Notes under the pieces: model-generated | What the model was told of the DNA's origin: nothing | What the model saw: the letters and a program-made list of their open reading frames with translations, nothing else | Databases searched by the model: none | Position numbers and translations under genes: made by a program | Origin: Melanocharis versteri | Taxonomy: Eukaryota; Chordata; Aves; Passeriformes; Melanocharitidae | Direction: 5' to 3' | DNA length: 64,000 bases | Assembly: GCA_013397845.1 (NCBI GenBank) | Contig: VZTG01006786.1 | Coordinates: 1,503-65,502 of the forward strand | Part shown: positions 35,011 through 47,400 of the stretch, in pieces | How the letters are laid out: each line of letters opens with the position of its first letter | Position numbering within the stretch: the stretch's first letter is position 1

Positions 35011-38000
35011 AAGATGTCAAGGATGGCCTCAGACTCTTTCTGTCTGTTCATTAAGTGGTTGTCAAGACAATACTGGGGATTGTAGCTGCATAAGTATCTT
35101 AAGGATTTCATCCCATTTCCACGTTCAAGGAAATTAATAGTATTCTAAGGCTGGGATGGCAGAAGTGAAAGTGTTAAATGAAGACCAGTGTTGTTGGAGA
35201 AGATGGTGGGACTAGATGGTTCAAAAGACAGGTAGGAGGATGCAGACCCTTTTACTCTGCGCTATTAGTCTAGCGCCCGTCACTCTGCTCCTGTCACTGC
35301 ATCTATTGCTGTCTTATGCTCCTTCCTGGGCAGGAGGGCTGTTTCACAGGGGTCAGGATTGAATCTGTTCCCAAGAGGAGCAGACTTCCAGAGGACCTGG
35401 CCAGAGACAGAGGAAATTTCTCCCACTAGATGTGATGCTGATTCTGAGCTCTAGCTGAGACAACACTTGAGAAATGTTAAAAAAACTCACTTTGGGTAAC
35501 ATTAGCTCTTCAGTTTCTCCCTTTACTGATGCTTAGGTCTCCTTTTCTCATCTGTAACAGTACGTTTGGTGCCTTGTGGAGGCATGCTCACTGCCCTGCT
35601 GGGGTACTCTGTGGTTCATTTGGGTGGCTGATGATTCAAGAGAGTGCTGTAGGAATCTGCCTGGTCTGGGCTTTTGCCTCATAGAAAGGGGAACGACAGG
35701 AGTAGTCTGTGAATGGATATCACACTGTGGATGAGTGTTGCTGATTGTCCAGATCACTGCCACAATTCAGAATGCATTAAGATTTTGTTTGTGGGCAGCA
35801 CAGTAATCGTGTGGAGTGAAGAGGGGATTAAGAATACTGCTTTCTGCATCATAGCAAAGATACTTCATAATAATAAGCAGAGAGAAATTAAGGCTGTCAC
35901 ATCAATATCAATGATTCCATCATGTAAACCCTGTCAGCAATATTGCATTATTTAGAAATATATAATACTCCACACGGAGACTGCACACTAAATATGCTTG
36001 AGAAAATAATTAAAATGAACGAACAGAGAGATAAACAAGAATAGCAGATCACATGTTAGCATTGATTCAGTAGTTTTCACGTTTCAGCACCCTGGGAAAT
36101 GAACAAAAATTTACTGGTGTTAAACTTCAGACATAGCGATGCTTGAAGAGAAAAGACTTGTGAGGACCACATCTTTCCAGAAGGAATGAAAATGGGGACT
36201 ATTCTGTAAAAAGGATAAAAAAAGATAAGTCTCATTTATGGTCTCTAGCTGGCAAAACTACGTGACTACACGTCTGTTGGTTTATTTGAGCCTGATCATG
36301 CTCACAGCTATGATGATGGTTGAACTTCTGTGTACATAAGGGAGCTGCTCACAGGTCTTGATTCTAGAATATTTGGTGGGCAAAATACCACAAATGATGA
36401 GAGGAAGGTCATGTCTCTCTGGAGGCCAGGAATATTCATGTCAGGTGGATATTCCTGTGGTTCAGGTGGTGAGGGAGATAATGTTGTTAATTTACCTTAA
36501 TTTGTTAATACTTTGCTCGTGTTTTCTTTGTATCTACATAGTTTTCCTGTTCAGTGTCAATAGGATAGGGAAGGCAAAAATTAAATGAAGACAAGAAAGC
36601 TATGCACCTAATTTTCAAAAGTAACTTTTTGTGCTTGTGCAGAGAAAGAAGCAATTTTGCAATTACTGAATGTTACCTGAAATTCCCTGGAAGTACTTGT
36701 TTTCCTGTACAAATGGCAGAGTTGCACTGTGAGCCCATTTTAACAGACTGACACATCTTTGACACATCAGAATGGAAACTTACTAAAAACATGAAGTTAT
36801 TGACTACTGATGTATTAGAATCATCTGTACAAGTTTTATTATGTTTCCACAGATACAGCTTTATAATTAAAATATTTTGAAATATTAATTAAGTTTATGT
36901 ATGAATTACAAATATGATTTCATAAACTTGCTGGCCATTTTTTTTTTGTTTCAACTCTTTATACCATGCATGTCCTTTAGACTAAAAATGACTGAAATAA
37001 AGCAACATCATGCGAGAAAAGATAGAGTCAGTAGGACTGGTCTGAATGAGATAAAAAGGGAAAAAGGAGCTCTGCAATTACAATTGACAAGTTGGTTTAA
37101 TATCCAGTGAAAGAAGAATGCAATTCAAGAGCAGCTGGATTAATTAAGTAATATGGCAAAACAAACCATAGGTTATTATCATTTTCAGTATGCCCCAGGA
37201 CTTAGAGAGGCCTGAGGGCTCAGAGTTCAACTTCTCTCCACACAAGAAGTGCTGATATCTATAATGAACGTGGGTGTCAAGATATAAAAATGTATTATAT
37301 ATAAAATAAAAAATATAAGTATATATCTGACAGATTTTACACAAAATACAAATAATGTATATTTTATCTCATAAATCTTATTATGTGAATATCTTATATC
37401 TCCCTGTATATACAGAATATATAGATAATAGATTGCTGTGATTATGGAACACAGGCTAAAGAAAAAGGGGAAAAAATCACAATGTCTAATATAATCAGAA
37501 ATAAAACAATCTGAAGAAAGAAACCCGTAAGTGGTCTGGCGGAAGTGAGTGAAATAACTGATGTGACCCATTACTGGAAATCTACTGCTGCCTGGGGCAT
37601 TATAAAAATCAATCAGACAGGTGAAAAGAGAAAGTGAATGACCAATGAATGGTTTACCGAATTTGTAAAAGTTTCATAAAAAACCTGGAAACCCTGAAAA
37701 TGATTCTGTGTAAATTCACATGTCAACTACAAAAAGATATACAGACCACATCCTAGAAAATTACACTTTTAGTAGACTGACAAACTGTTTTGAAAGTCCC
37801 CTGCAGCCCAGGATGTGCAGGATAAGAGTTCTCACTGTAGTACAATGTGAGGAATGATACAAAAGAGAGTGCCGTGATACTCTGTAGAAGGTGGAAAAAA
37901 CTCATTTGTCACGGTGAAATTAGGTATGGCAAAGTTTTGTTAATTACAGGGCCAAATTTCTTCCCTGATTAGAAGGTGATCTTGCTTGATCTGTTGGGGT

Positions 38001-41000
38001 GGATCTGAATGACTGATGAAGGATCATCAGTTTGTGGAAGACCAGTGGATTTGCATTAATTTCTATTGACTGATGACAGTGAAAAGCAGAATGATCAGAA
38101 GCAGCATGACACGGGTTTGAGAACGATGCAACACTTGATGTGATGGGAATTCTGCTGGTGAATGTCCGGGAAGCACTCACACTGAGGAAGTCTTGAGGCA
38201 AACTTACAGGCAATGTTTGCCTGTGTGTACAGACTGTAAGCACAAGTGATAATTTTGTTCTTGCTGACCAAACTGGCAACTGCCCAATTTTGTCTTTTGC
38301 TGGACCATAAACTGCAGGTCTGCTTGATCTTTGGATGCATTTAGAAGCAGGTGGGTCATGAGTACTCAGGTGGAGGCTGACTCCCAAAGGAGAGTGAATA
38401 AAGAAAGGTGGACAGTCCCTACAGATTTGGAAATAGAATCCTTGACAGAATGTGTAACGGTGAGGACAAAGGGGAGCTGTGGCAAGGGAAATTCAGGCAA
38501 ATTTCACTGGTAAGTGACAGTGAGAAAATATTTTACCAAAGTGTAGACAAAAGCGACCAGAGACTGGGATTTCAACAACTGGCTTTTTGTAAAGCCAAGT
38601 GAAAAGCAGACCTGAAAAGAAAATACAATATCTGAGCAACAGTAAGTAAGGTCTAATGGTGTCCACAGACAGATGATGTGAGCAGAACTGTGCAAACCCA
38701 TGTATTTCCTTTCAGAACAATAAAACCCAAACATACCAGTGATTACTAATAGAGATAGCAATCCGTATGAAATGTTGACATGTATAAAATATCCTTCAAT
38801 AGAAAATGAGAGCAGCTTGACAACTATGATGTTCCAGACCTGAAAACATATGAAATGAGTAAAGACACAGAGACAGTTCTTGTATTTTGAGGAGAAAAGT
38901 TGTACTGAACAGAGAAGAAGGTAATCAGTCAAAGCAATCAAGGAAAGCATCAGGGCAGGAAATTATCAGGTTATGCTTTGGAGCCAGTGAGCAAAAAGCA
39001 GCTAATATCAGAAATAAGCTTAGCATGGACGACCAATATAGTAATTCTGCTGATGTAGAGGACTTAAATTAGAACACAAACCTTAATTGCTAGATATTTG
39101 TGACTGTTTCTTACCATACAGTAGTGAAAGTTGTTGTTTACTGCCTTAATAGGCTAAACCAACGTAATTTTGTGTTAAATTACTACACTGGGTGCAGTCT
39201 TGTTTTCACGAAATTGATGACAAAGCTGTGAGAGAAGGTTTGAATTTCTGGAAAAAAAGCACTAAATCTCAGAGAAACATCCCAGCCTGGGCTCTGTCCC
39301 AGCTAATAAAGTAGCAAAAAATTGTGTCTGAAGGAGGAGCAAATATAAACAACGGTCCAGTCATTACACTGTAATAGGGAAACACAAAGAGCATATTTGT
39401 ACGTATGTATGCATAGTAGGAATTGTGTTCTTTATAGTCAAGTTACATTCAAAAAGTAATCTACATATTTAGTCCTAGCTTGATATACATTACCACTCAG
39501 CATATATGAAAAAGCACTTGCAGATTCAAGACGAAGAACATGTTGCAAATTCTGTTTTCAAATTTAGAAATTCAGTATAGGACTATCTGCTCTTGCACAT
39601 TTTAAGCATTTTAAGCTTTCAGTTCATCTCAAAATAAATGTAGCTACATATGCAGTGTAAAACACATATGAAGATGACAGTACAGCTTTTTTTGGATTCC
39701 AAATAGTAAAAATGCCAAATGTTCACATATGTTGGCAGAATACCTTATTATATAGGTGCTTATAGATAGAAATCAATTTAAAATAATATTTGAGGGCAAG
39801 CTTTCTTGAACGAGAGTGAGATAGCTGTTCCACAAATCAACAATTTCAGTGCTGCTCTCTTCACTGTCTAGTCTCACTTAAGGAAGACTTGCTGAACACA
39901 CACTTTCCCCTAAGAGAGACTGTGAAGATAGTGCTGTCACACTCCTTTCTAAAGCAGCCTGAGAGCACTGCACAGTTGCAACTCTGCCAGAGACAAATGA
40001 ACACCAAGATGATAACATGAATTGGCTACTGCTACCTATTTTATATTAAATTTTATTAAATTGAGAATGACCAATAAAAACAGTAATAATAAGAATGTGC
40101 ATGGACTTTTTTGTTTAAAACACAGATATATGCTGTGATCTCTAGTTTCTGTATGATGTCATCATGCAAGAAAAAATATCTGCATCATGAAATATTTTAT
40201 CTCTTGATCTGCTCAATCCTCTGCTAATACAGTTAATACAGTTATGTATATGTCTTTGTCCAGTTTATCTGCTACACAGGATCACACAGGAAACTATTCC
40301 CACATATCTTTGTCAAAATATAACCACTGGCCAGAAAAGGAGAACATCTTATTATAAGTTAGTGGTTTAAATATCATGTCAGAATGTAAGTAGTACCATA
40401 GGCCAAGACTACCTTAGATAAATTTCAGAACAGTTGTAAATGTTCTATACATATGCTTTATTTAGGCATTTTTATAGAGGTATTTAATTACAATGCCTTG
40501 TCTATCTTGTTCTAACACAGAACAAGCACTCAGATTGGTCAGATTCCTCTATTTAACTTCTTCTGAAAAATACAACTGAAAACTGATGAAGAGTTATAAA
40601 ACTTAGTATGCACTGGCATGGAAGAATTTCACAAATAACTGTATTTACTGTTAATGGATTGCTGCTTCAAAGTCAGCACAATTTCAGAATTGGCACAAGA
40701 AAGTAGTTAAATGTCACAAAGCATACAATATGGGACAAACAGTGGGTTTGATTATCTGCATCTGTCCCATCCTCTCCAGTGAAGGTTTCAGAAATTTATG
40801 CAATTTATACACATAGAATTTGTGTACGATAACTTACACACATATTCTTGATTTGACACAATACTTCTAGACTTACAGAAAAGCTAAGATGTTAATTGTA
40901 AATCATTTGATTTCAAAGTAACATATCCCAATGAAGATTTGTAAACCCAAATCAGAAGCCATCCAACATCTCAATAATTAAGAAAGTGGTATTTAGCTTG

Positions 41001-42839
41001 CATGTCATTTTTGGTGCTGCAAAGTTTATGAAGAGCTTCATAATCCAGATCTCTGTGAGCACTTTGTAAACAAGAGAAATGATGCTGTGTCTATATGATC
41101 ACTGGGAGCAAACACATCAAATAGTCTGTGCAGCTGAAGTCATGTCTGAAATACCATGTTTATCAAAAGTTAAAATGAAAGGAATAAGATTTCGTGGTGT
41201 TATGTTCTACCTGGCTTCTATACCTTGAATGTTGTTGGACCAGTAGGAAAAGCTGTCCTCTGCATAAGAAGTGGGGATAGAGAAGAATTTTTCCCAAGTG
41301 CCATTGGGCCAAATTCCCAGTACTCCTGAGATAAAAAGAACAGAGAAAAGCAAAATAAATGGAAGTAATTAGAAGACTACATCATTAATTTAGTACTGCT
41401 TTATGATCTACTCTTTTAAGGTCTTACATCTCCAGCTGCTTGTCAGAGACGCAGTCACAGAAATAAGAGAAGCAGCTTGCATTTTCTATCATTCTCGCTT
41501 GTTTTAAATGTGGAAATCTGGCAGCTGTGACCATCTAGAATGTTTATCCTAGTGCTTTCTTTTTTTTCCCCAAAGCGGATTGCTGAGGAAGACCTAGTAT
41601 TTTGGGATTCTGAGATTTGTTCTCCTCCCACCCAGAAATGGGGCTCTAGGTTTGCTCACCTGTAGGTGACAGTTAAGCTAACAAGGTGTCAGGCTTTCAG
41701 TAGTGAAAGAGGTGGTGACTATTTTGTGTGTGGGGGTAGAGATCAATTTTATATGTTCAACCAATATGTTTAGGTAGCAGTTTGGATTGTAAAACCTTTG
41801 GCAGAATTTCTGATCATGGCAGCTGGGCAGAAAAAGATCTGTATTACTGATTGCATGCAGCACATATTGGGCTTATTTGAGTAGCAGTACAGAAACTGAT
41901 GTATGATCACTAACCTGTTCCACTACTTCAAGAACATTTTCATCTTAACATAAGGCCCAGAAAAAAAGTCACTGCTTTCCAAAAATCAAAGTTGGTATCA
42001 GTAAAGATTGATATCCTTTGCTTTTATTAAGCAAGTTAACACATGATCTGAATTAAAAGCCCAGCCTCTCCATGGGAAAATACCTGTATTAAAGATTTTG
42101 TCTAAAGGATTTAGTGGAGTTGTTTCAGTAGGTATTCTTTCAGAGAGAAGGGGAGAGATTACCATGAGTGAAAGAAGATCTTTGTGGTAAGAAAATTCCA
42201 TCAGAAACTTTATTAATAATGAAGGCTTTCAGAAATTCCAGCAGACGACATGAGGTCAGTCTGTATAGGAAAAGGGTTCCTTTCTAACACAGTGCCTCAT
42301 GTGTGCACAATTACCCACTTATATTTTGATCCGTGTTCCATCACAGCCCAAATTTTGAGCAAGGATTTTTAAAGCCACTCTTAAAGTAAGCTGCATTAAA
42401 TTATTTAGACTTTTTTCCAAACCTCTTTAAGAAATTCATAGTACACCCCGAAATTTCTCGGCACCACCCCCACCCTCTTCATTAGAGTGGAGAAGCAATT
42501 TTGTGGGGTGAAACGTGCTAAAAGTGCCAGAAAAATCTGCATGCAAAGACTGGTCTACAACAATTAGCAAGTAATGAGAAAGAAATCATCACATATGTAC
42601 AAATGGCAAATTGAGTCATGCCTCAGCAATATGCTTCTTCGCTATGATTGAGCATGCCGGTTCATTTTCAAAGGAGTAATTCGAATGGTGTAAAGGGAGA
42701 CCCATTTATTTGCTTCCTTCCCCCCTCCACCCTCCTCCAGCAAAAGACAGAGCATTAGTTAAAAAAACAAATGAAGGAAAATTCCCCAAAGAACCTTAGC
42801 AAGGAAAAAGAAAAACATCCATTGTAAACAGCGGGTGGG
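35011..42839. other. Intergenic desert, no gene recognised
   Basis: About 7.8 kb of unique AT-rich DNA. Two of the longest chance frames in the window lie here on the minus strand (37944-38387 and 38504-38950, about 147 codons each). Neither shows a known domain, a plausible promoter or splice structure. No clear transposon seen. Confidence 0.5.
37270..37445. repeat. AT-rich low-complexity tract
   Basis: Dense TATA/ATAT words (for example TATTATATATAAAATAAAAA and TATAAGTATATATC). This is low-complexity DNA that could unwind easily, with no coding potential. Confidence 0.7.
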
Positions 42840-43330
42840 TCTTCTGACAGGCTTTGTTTGCAAATGATAACAATTACAGGTAATTTTTCATTTCAATTGG
42901 AAGAACAGGTATAAAAAAAAAAAAGGAGAGCAAGAGAAACAGAGAGTGAGTGAGATTTCCCAAGTGCCTTATTCCCTCCCAGGTCTACAACCTAACAGGA
43001 GTGTAGAGAGCTCGGTAGTTTCTTCTTATTCCATTAAGTGAGATCTAATTGTGTCTCTTCTGTCTGTTGGCAGATGCGGTTTCTACATAACAACAGCCCA
43101 GAGACAGAGCTGCCTGATTAATGCCTCCAGCTGTCATATGCCCCATTATCTGTGCATTTGCATAACTTAATGGTTTAGGATAGGGGAGAGAGGATGCTTA
43201 ATTTAATGTTTAGCAGGCCCTTGATAGCTGAATAATTTAAGAACTGTCAAGGGAGGTCAGTCCTACAGCGATTCAGCAAGACAGCCGTGATTTCTGAATA
43301 TCATTAAAATCCTTACTTAGGATAATTTGA
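42840..43330. promoter_or_regulatory. Candidate conserved non-coding enhancer
   Basis: A non-repetitive stretch with clustered developmental transcription-factor motifs. ATTTGCAT (POU octamer) lies at 43156-43163, TGATTAATG (homeodomain) near 43115, CAGCTG and CATATG E-boxes at 43129-43140, and GCAAATGATAACAATTACAG near 42860. Such motif-dense, non-coding blocks are typical of vertebrate gene-desert enhancers. The call is inference from motif content; target gene and activity are unknown. Confidence 0.35.
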
Positions 43331-43493
43331 GAAAAAAAAAGAAGAAGGGGAGCATGGAAAAACAACAATGCCTGAAAGGAGGCCCTGCTTTTCTGTTAAC
43401 CATTCCTGCCCTGAAGATTAGGAGAAAGACTTGTGGAAAAAACCACATCAGTAAATAGCATAGACAAGAGAGAAAGGGGTTAACCCTATGCAA

Positions 43494-43581
43494 GCTCTCT
43501 CTTTCTCTCTCTTCCTCCCTCCCTCCTTCTCCCCCTCTCCCTCCCAACCTCTCCTCCCTCCCCTTCTTCCCCCATCCCCCA
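43494..43581. repeat. Polypyrimidine tract (CT/CCCT-rich)
   Basis: Nearly 90 bp of C and T on the + strand (CTCTCTCTTTCTC, then CCCTCCCTCCTTC and CCCCCTCTCCCTC blocks), broken only by a few A residues. Simple sequence with triplex (H-DNA) potential. Confidence 0.85.
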
Positions 43582-44008
43582 GTCTTCTCATAACTGAAGG
43601 GTGGAAATACAGAATTTTCTTAAATTCATCTAAAAGGCCAACATGCTTTGAACACGAAACACTCTCAGTTTCGCTAGATGCTAATGAATATTATTAAGCT
43701 AATCTTCCATTTGTTTTCTAATTATGTGTCAGAAAGCACTTGCAGTGGCAGCTGAGGAAACTGCCAGGGTGCATTTATTTATCTTCCAATCCTGTGTCTA
43801 CTGACTGCCTATAGCACAGAGTGATTAGGATCAAATAAAAAGGGATAAAAAAAATCGGATTTTTTTGCAGCTTGATTACTGTTCTTTTCCAAGTTCATTA
43901 ACTTCTGCATGACATTTGACTCTATTTTAAGAACTGATAAAATGGAGTTTTTTAGGCCTCCCTGTGAGGCATTCTGTCATAATACAAAAATGAATGAAAG
44001 AAGTAATC

Positions 44009-44585
44009 TGTGACTGGACTGCTTTATTGGCTCTGGCTGAGATGAAGCTAATTTTCCCCACAGCAGCCCTCATAGTGCCATGCTTCGCACTGGTGGTCAG
44101 AAAGGTGTTGATAACACAGCAGTGTTTTAGCTACTGCTGAGCAGTGCTGGCACAGCACCAGCCCTCGCTCTCCAACATTTCCCCCCTCACCAGTGAGGAT
44201 GGGCAAGATGTTGGGAGAATGCAGCCAAGGCAGCTGACCCAAACTGACCAAAAGGATATTCCATACCAAACGGCATCTGCTTAGCAACATAACCTAAGAG
44301 AAAGAGGGAGGAGGGGAAACAGGCATTTGTTATTGCTACATTTGTCTTTTAGTGCCACCACTATGCATCTGGAAGCCGCACTTCCTGGAAAGCAACTGGA
44401 CATGGTCCGGTGATGGGAAATAAAGAATAAAACTTTGCTTATCCTTTGCTTCCATGCACAACCTTTGTTTTTGTGTTATTAAACTGCCTTTATCTTGACC
44501 CACAATTCTTTTTTCCCCATCCTATTTTCTCCCCCAGGTTCTACAGAGGACAGGAGTGGTGGAGAATCTTGGTGGGTAACTGACA
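44009..44585 (+). mobile_element. Solo LTR of an avian ERVL-like element (copy A)
   Basis: It follows the order of a very common bird LTR. TTGGCTCTGGCTGAGATGAA comes first, then TTGATAACACAGCAGTGTTT, TAGCTACTGCTGAGCAGTGC, the block CTGACCCAAACTGACCAAAA with ATATTCCATACC, and near the 3' end ATTAAACTGCCTTTATCTTG with the ATTTTCTCCCCCA block. It begins TG and ends near ACA. No internal retroviral region follows, so it is a solo LTR. A clean target-site duplication is not visible. A second member lies at 62751-63332. Confidence 0.8.
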
Positions 44586-44626
44586 TCCATCCATCCATCC
44601 ATCCATCCATCCATCCATCCATCCCA
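44585..44626. repeat. (ATCC)n microsatellite
   Basis: About ten ATCC/CCAT tetramers directly abutting the right end of the solo LTR. The junction may reflect slippage expansion at the insertion boundary. Confidence 0.95.
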
Positions 44627-45413
44627 CCATGCCCTATCTATTTGGTAGGCAAATCAAGGACTAGCGCAATGAGTTGTGGAATCGTAGAATCTTAGAATAA
44701 TAGAGTAGCTTGGGTAAGGAGGGACCTTAAAGATCATTGAGTTCCAATGCCCCTGCCGTGGACAGGTACTCTTCCCAATAGACCAGGTGGCTCAGTGCTC
44801 AGCCTGGCCTTGAACACTCACAGGGATGGGAAATCCACAACTTCTCTGGGAAACCTGTTCCTGTGCCTCACCACCCTCACAGTGAACAAGTTTTTCCTCA
44901 TATCTGATCTGAACCTACCCACTTTCAGTTTGAATACATTGCCACTTGTCCTGTCATACATGCTCTTGTAAAGAGTCTCTCTCCATGTTTCTTGCAGCTC
45001 CCTTCAGGTACTGGAAGGCTGCAATTGGGTCACCCCAAAGCCTTCTCTTCTCCAGGACAAACAGTCCCAATTCTCTCAGCCTTTCCTCACAGGAGGGGTG
45101 CTCAATTCCTCAAATAATTTTTGTGACCCTCCCCTGGACTCTCTCCAACAGGACCATGTCCTTCCTGTGCTGGGACCCCAGAGCTGGATGCAGCACTGCA
45201 GGTGGGGTCTCACCAGAGCAGAGCAGAGGGGCAGAATCCCCTCCCTGCCCTGCTGCCCACGCTGCTTTGGATGCAGCCCAGGACACGTTTGGCTTTCTGG
45301 GCTGGGAGTGCCCATGGCTGGGTCATGTCCAGCCTCTCATCCACCAGCACCCCCAAGTCCTTCTCACAGGGCTGCTCTCCATCTGTTCATCCCCAGCCAG
45401 TAGTGGAACTGGG

Positions 45414-46052
45414 TGTCTGTGGCAGCGCGTATGCATTGTCTGAACACGATCAGGCAATGTTCTCTGGACATCTCCCTGTTCTTCACTTAGGGTGAGAAAC
45501 TGTGTTCATCCCATGATCCTTTTCCCTACCTATTTGAATTATGTTAATCTCTACTCCCTTGTTGGTCTTTGTATTCTCCTCCCCGGTTCGCCCCAATATG
45601 GTTATGTTCTTGTAAGTTCTCTGTTACTTACTTACGGATTGGCTCCCTGCCGTACCTCCCCGCCCTTCACTGTTACCATTGGTTTGTTACATGTCATTCT
45701 ACCTATGAACTGCCCCCTTGAGTTACACCAATTGGTTACTTTGAATGTATCTCCTCCCCTTCCCCTCGGTATATAAGTTACTGTAACGCCCAGCTCTTCG
45801 CCCTTCATTCTCGCTGTGCTCCTGAACCTCCGCTCCCCAGAATAAGCCTCTTTCTCTCCTCTAAAGAGCCCCTCCTGCCTGTTTTGCTTTCCTCCTGCGC
45901 CCTTGTCATCGGTGGGCTTGTCGGGACCTTGGTGCTCCCCGGCAGCCCTCCCGCTTCTGGAAACTGTCCAGCCACAGGTCCAGCCCAGTGGGCGAAGGCT
46001 GCAGCCCCGACCGCTCGAGGCACCCACTGGGTGGTCAGCGCAAGCTGCGGCA
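45414..46052 (+). mobile_element. Solo LTR B, nested in the CR1
   Basis: About 640 bp lie between CR1 segments that would otherwise join (...TAGTGGAACTGGG | GGGGTTGCCCCAACC...). Inside, on the + strand, are CCAAT at 45728-45732, TATATAA at 45770-45776, and a CTCGCTGTGCTCCTGAACCT region ending in an AATAAG poly(A)-like signal near 45841. Pyrimidine-rich U5-like DNA follows. The ends form imperfect inverted repeats (TGTGGCAGC / GCTGCGGCA), so the true left end may be 45418. No retroviral genes are present. The family is not identified; the duplicated target is blurred (runs of G). Confidence 0.8.
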
Positions 46053-46266
46053 GGGGTTGCCCCAACCCGGGTGCACGTGGTCTTGTTAAACGTCATGAAG
46101 TTCCCATGAGTGCACTTCTTGATCTTGTGCAGGTCCCTCTGGATGGCATCTTGTCCTTCAGGTGTGGCAACAGCACCACTCAGCTTGGTGTCATCAGCAA
46201 GTTTGCTGAGGGTGCACTCAATACCTCATCTAAATCGTTAATGAAGACAGTAAACAACACTGGTAC

Positions 46267-46776
46267 TGATGCCATTTTTGTTTGCTCTTTTTCCTTTTAT
46301 ATGTTCTCTGTATTCTTTGCACATATATTTGTAGCTCTGTAGCCTATTATATTAGTTTTCTCACTAATTTTCCATGGCTTTTCACTAGGCAGAAAGACAA
46401 AACAAATTCCAGAGCTCCAAGCCCTGGTGGGTACAAGGCCCCGTGCTATCTTGGTTCTTCCTGGGAACCAAGGCTGAGAACAGCTCTTCAAGATACATCT
46501 TCATAAACAAAGTACAGGTAGTACCAAGGTGGGGGGCTCCAGAGAAGGGGCTTGACCCTGGGGGGGAATTCCATCGCCACTTGTCCTCCTAATTGGTGCT
46601 TTTTTGTCAATTATGCTGATTTGCTAAATGTATAAAAACTGTATTTACCCCATGTGCGTGGGCTTTTATGGACATCTTTCCATAACTGCCCCTGAAGGCC
46701 TTCAATAAAGATCCACTTTTATATTACCTCCCATATTAAAATTATCTTGAGTTTCATTTCTAAGTTGGAAAAGGCA
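46267..46776 (+). mobile_element. Solo LTR C, nested in the same CR1
   Basis: About 510 bp interrupts CR1 between ...AACAACACTGGTAC and GTAATACCACTTGTCACGGA.... It has TATAAAA at 46631-46637 and AATAAA at 46704-46709, 73 bp apart, a normal R-region spacing. The ends TGATGCC / AAAAGGCA are TG...CA. Flanking GTAC and GTAA could be a decayed 4-5 bp target duplication. It is unlike LTR B in sequence, so it is a different family. Solo, no coding region. Confidence 0.75.
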
Positions 46777-46842
46777 GTAATACCACTTGTCACGGATGTC
46801 CATCAGGACTCTGAGCCATTGACCACAACCATTTGGATGAGA

Positions 46843-47327
46843 TCATCCAAATTTCTTATCCATCAAACAGTTGAATCCATCTCTTTCCAATCTAGAGAGA
46901 AGGATGTTTTGGGGAACTGTGTCAAAAACTTTACAGAAATCCAGATCAATGACATCCGTAGCCCTTCCCTTTTCCACTGATATAGTCACCCCATCATAGA
47001 AGGCCACTGGGTTGGTCAGGCAGGACTTGCTCTTGATGAAGCCTTGACAGCTGTCCTGAATCGCCTCCCTGTCCTCCCTGTGCCTTAGCAGAGCTTCTAG
47101 GAGGATTTGTTCCATGTCTTCCCAGGCACAGAGGGGAGTCTGACCAGTTGGTAGCTCCCAGGATCCTCCTTTCTATCCTTTTTAAAGATGAGCACAATGT
47201 TTCCCTTTTTCCAGTCCCCTAGAACTTCACCTGACTGCCATGACTTTTTAAGTATCATGGAGAATGGCTTAGAAACTACATCAGTGAATTCCCTCAGGAC
47301 TCTGGGATGCAGCTCATGAGGTCCCAT
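46843..47327 (-). pseudogene. CR1 ORF2 reverse-transcriptase remnant
   Basis: Two overlapping minus-strand frames (47327-47097 and 47115-46843) together cover a decayed piece of the CR1 polyprotein. They hold the region before the RT fingers and the palm through motif A with the FDTVP signature. A frame change near 47100-47115 separates them. The catalytic ADD box lies further left, at 46190-46198, beyond the second LTR. It encodes nothing functional. Confidence 0.8.
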
Positions 47328-47400
47328 GGACCTATGTATGTTCAGGTTCCTCAGGTCTGAAATAACTGATTGTTATTTACAGTGGGAGGGACTTCACTCC

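Larger units (their letters stand above)
44679..47400 (-). mobile_element. Long CR1 LINE (minus strand), interrupted by two solo LTRs
   Basis: The left edge is the CR1 3' terminus in reverse (GAATCGTAGAATCTTAGAAT, then GGGACCTTAAAGATCATTGA). CR1 sequence fills 44679-45413, 46053-46266 and 46777-47400. The minus strand encodes pieces of the reverse transcriptase. Motif A reads as VIDLDFCKVFDTVPQNILLS (about 46930-46990), the catalytic box reads LADDT (ADD codons at 46190-46198), and upstream lies HELHPRVLREF then GDWKKGNIV (47200-47330). Frameshifts and stops show it is dead. The 5' boundary is uncertain. Removing the two insertions gives collinear CR1 order, so both LTRs arrived later. Confidence 0.88.

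Noticed and set aside
37944..38387. 147-codon minus-strand open frame
   Set aside because: Composition and lack of any motif suggest chance; not supported by neighbours.
38504..38950. 148-codon minus-strand open frame, hydrophobic
   Set aside because: No recognisable family, no splice or promoter context; a frame of this length is expected a few times by chance in 64 kb on six frames.
44946..45495. Several + strand frames up to 165 codons
   Set aside because: They are antisense to the minus-strand CR1 tail and 3' ORF2, which explains the sequence.
45632..46096. Overlapping long frames on both strands (150+ codons)
   Set aside because: They lie inside solo LTR B, where GC-rich U3/R/U5 sequence has few stops; no retroviral or host protein similarity.
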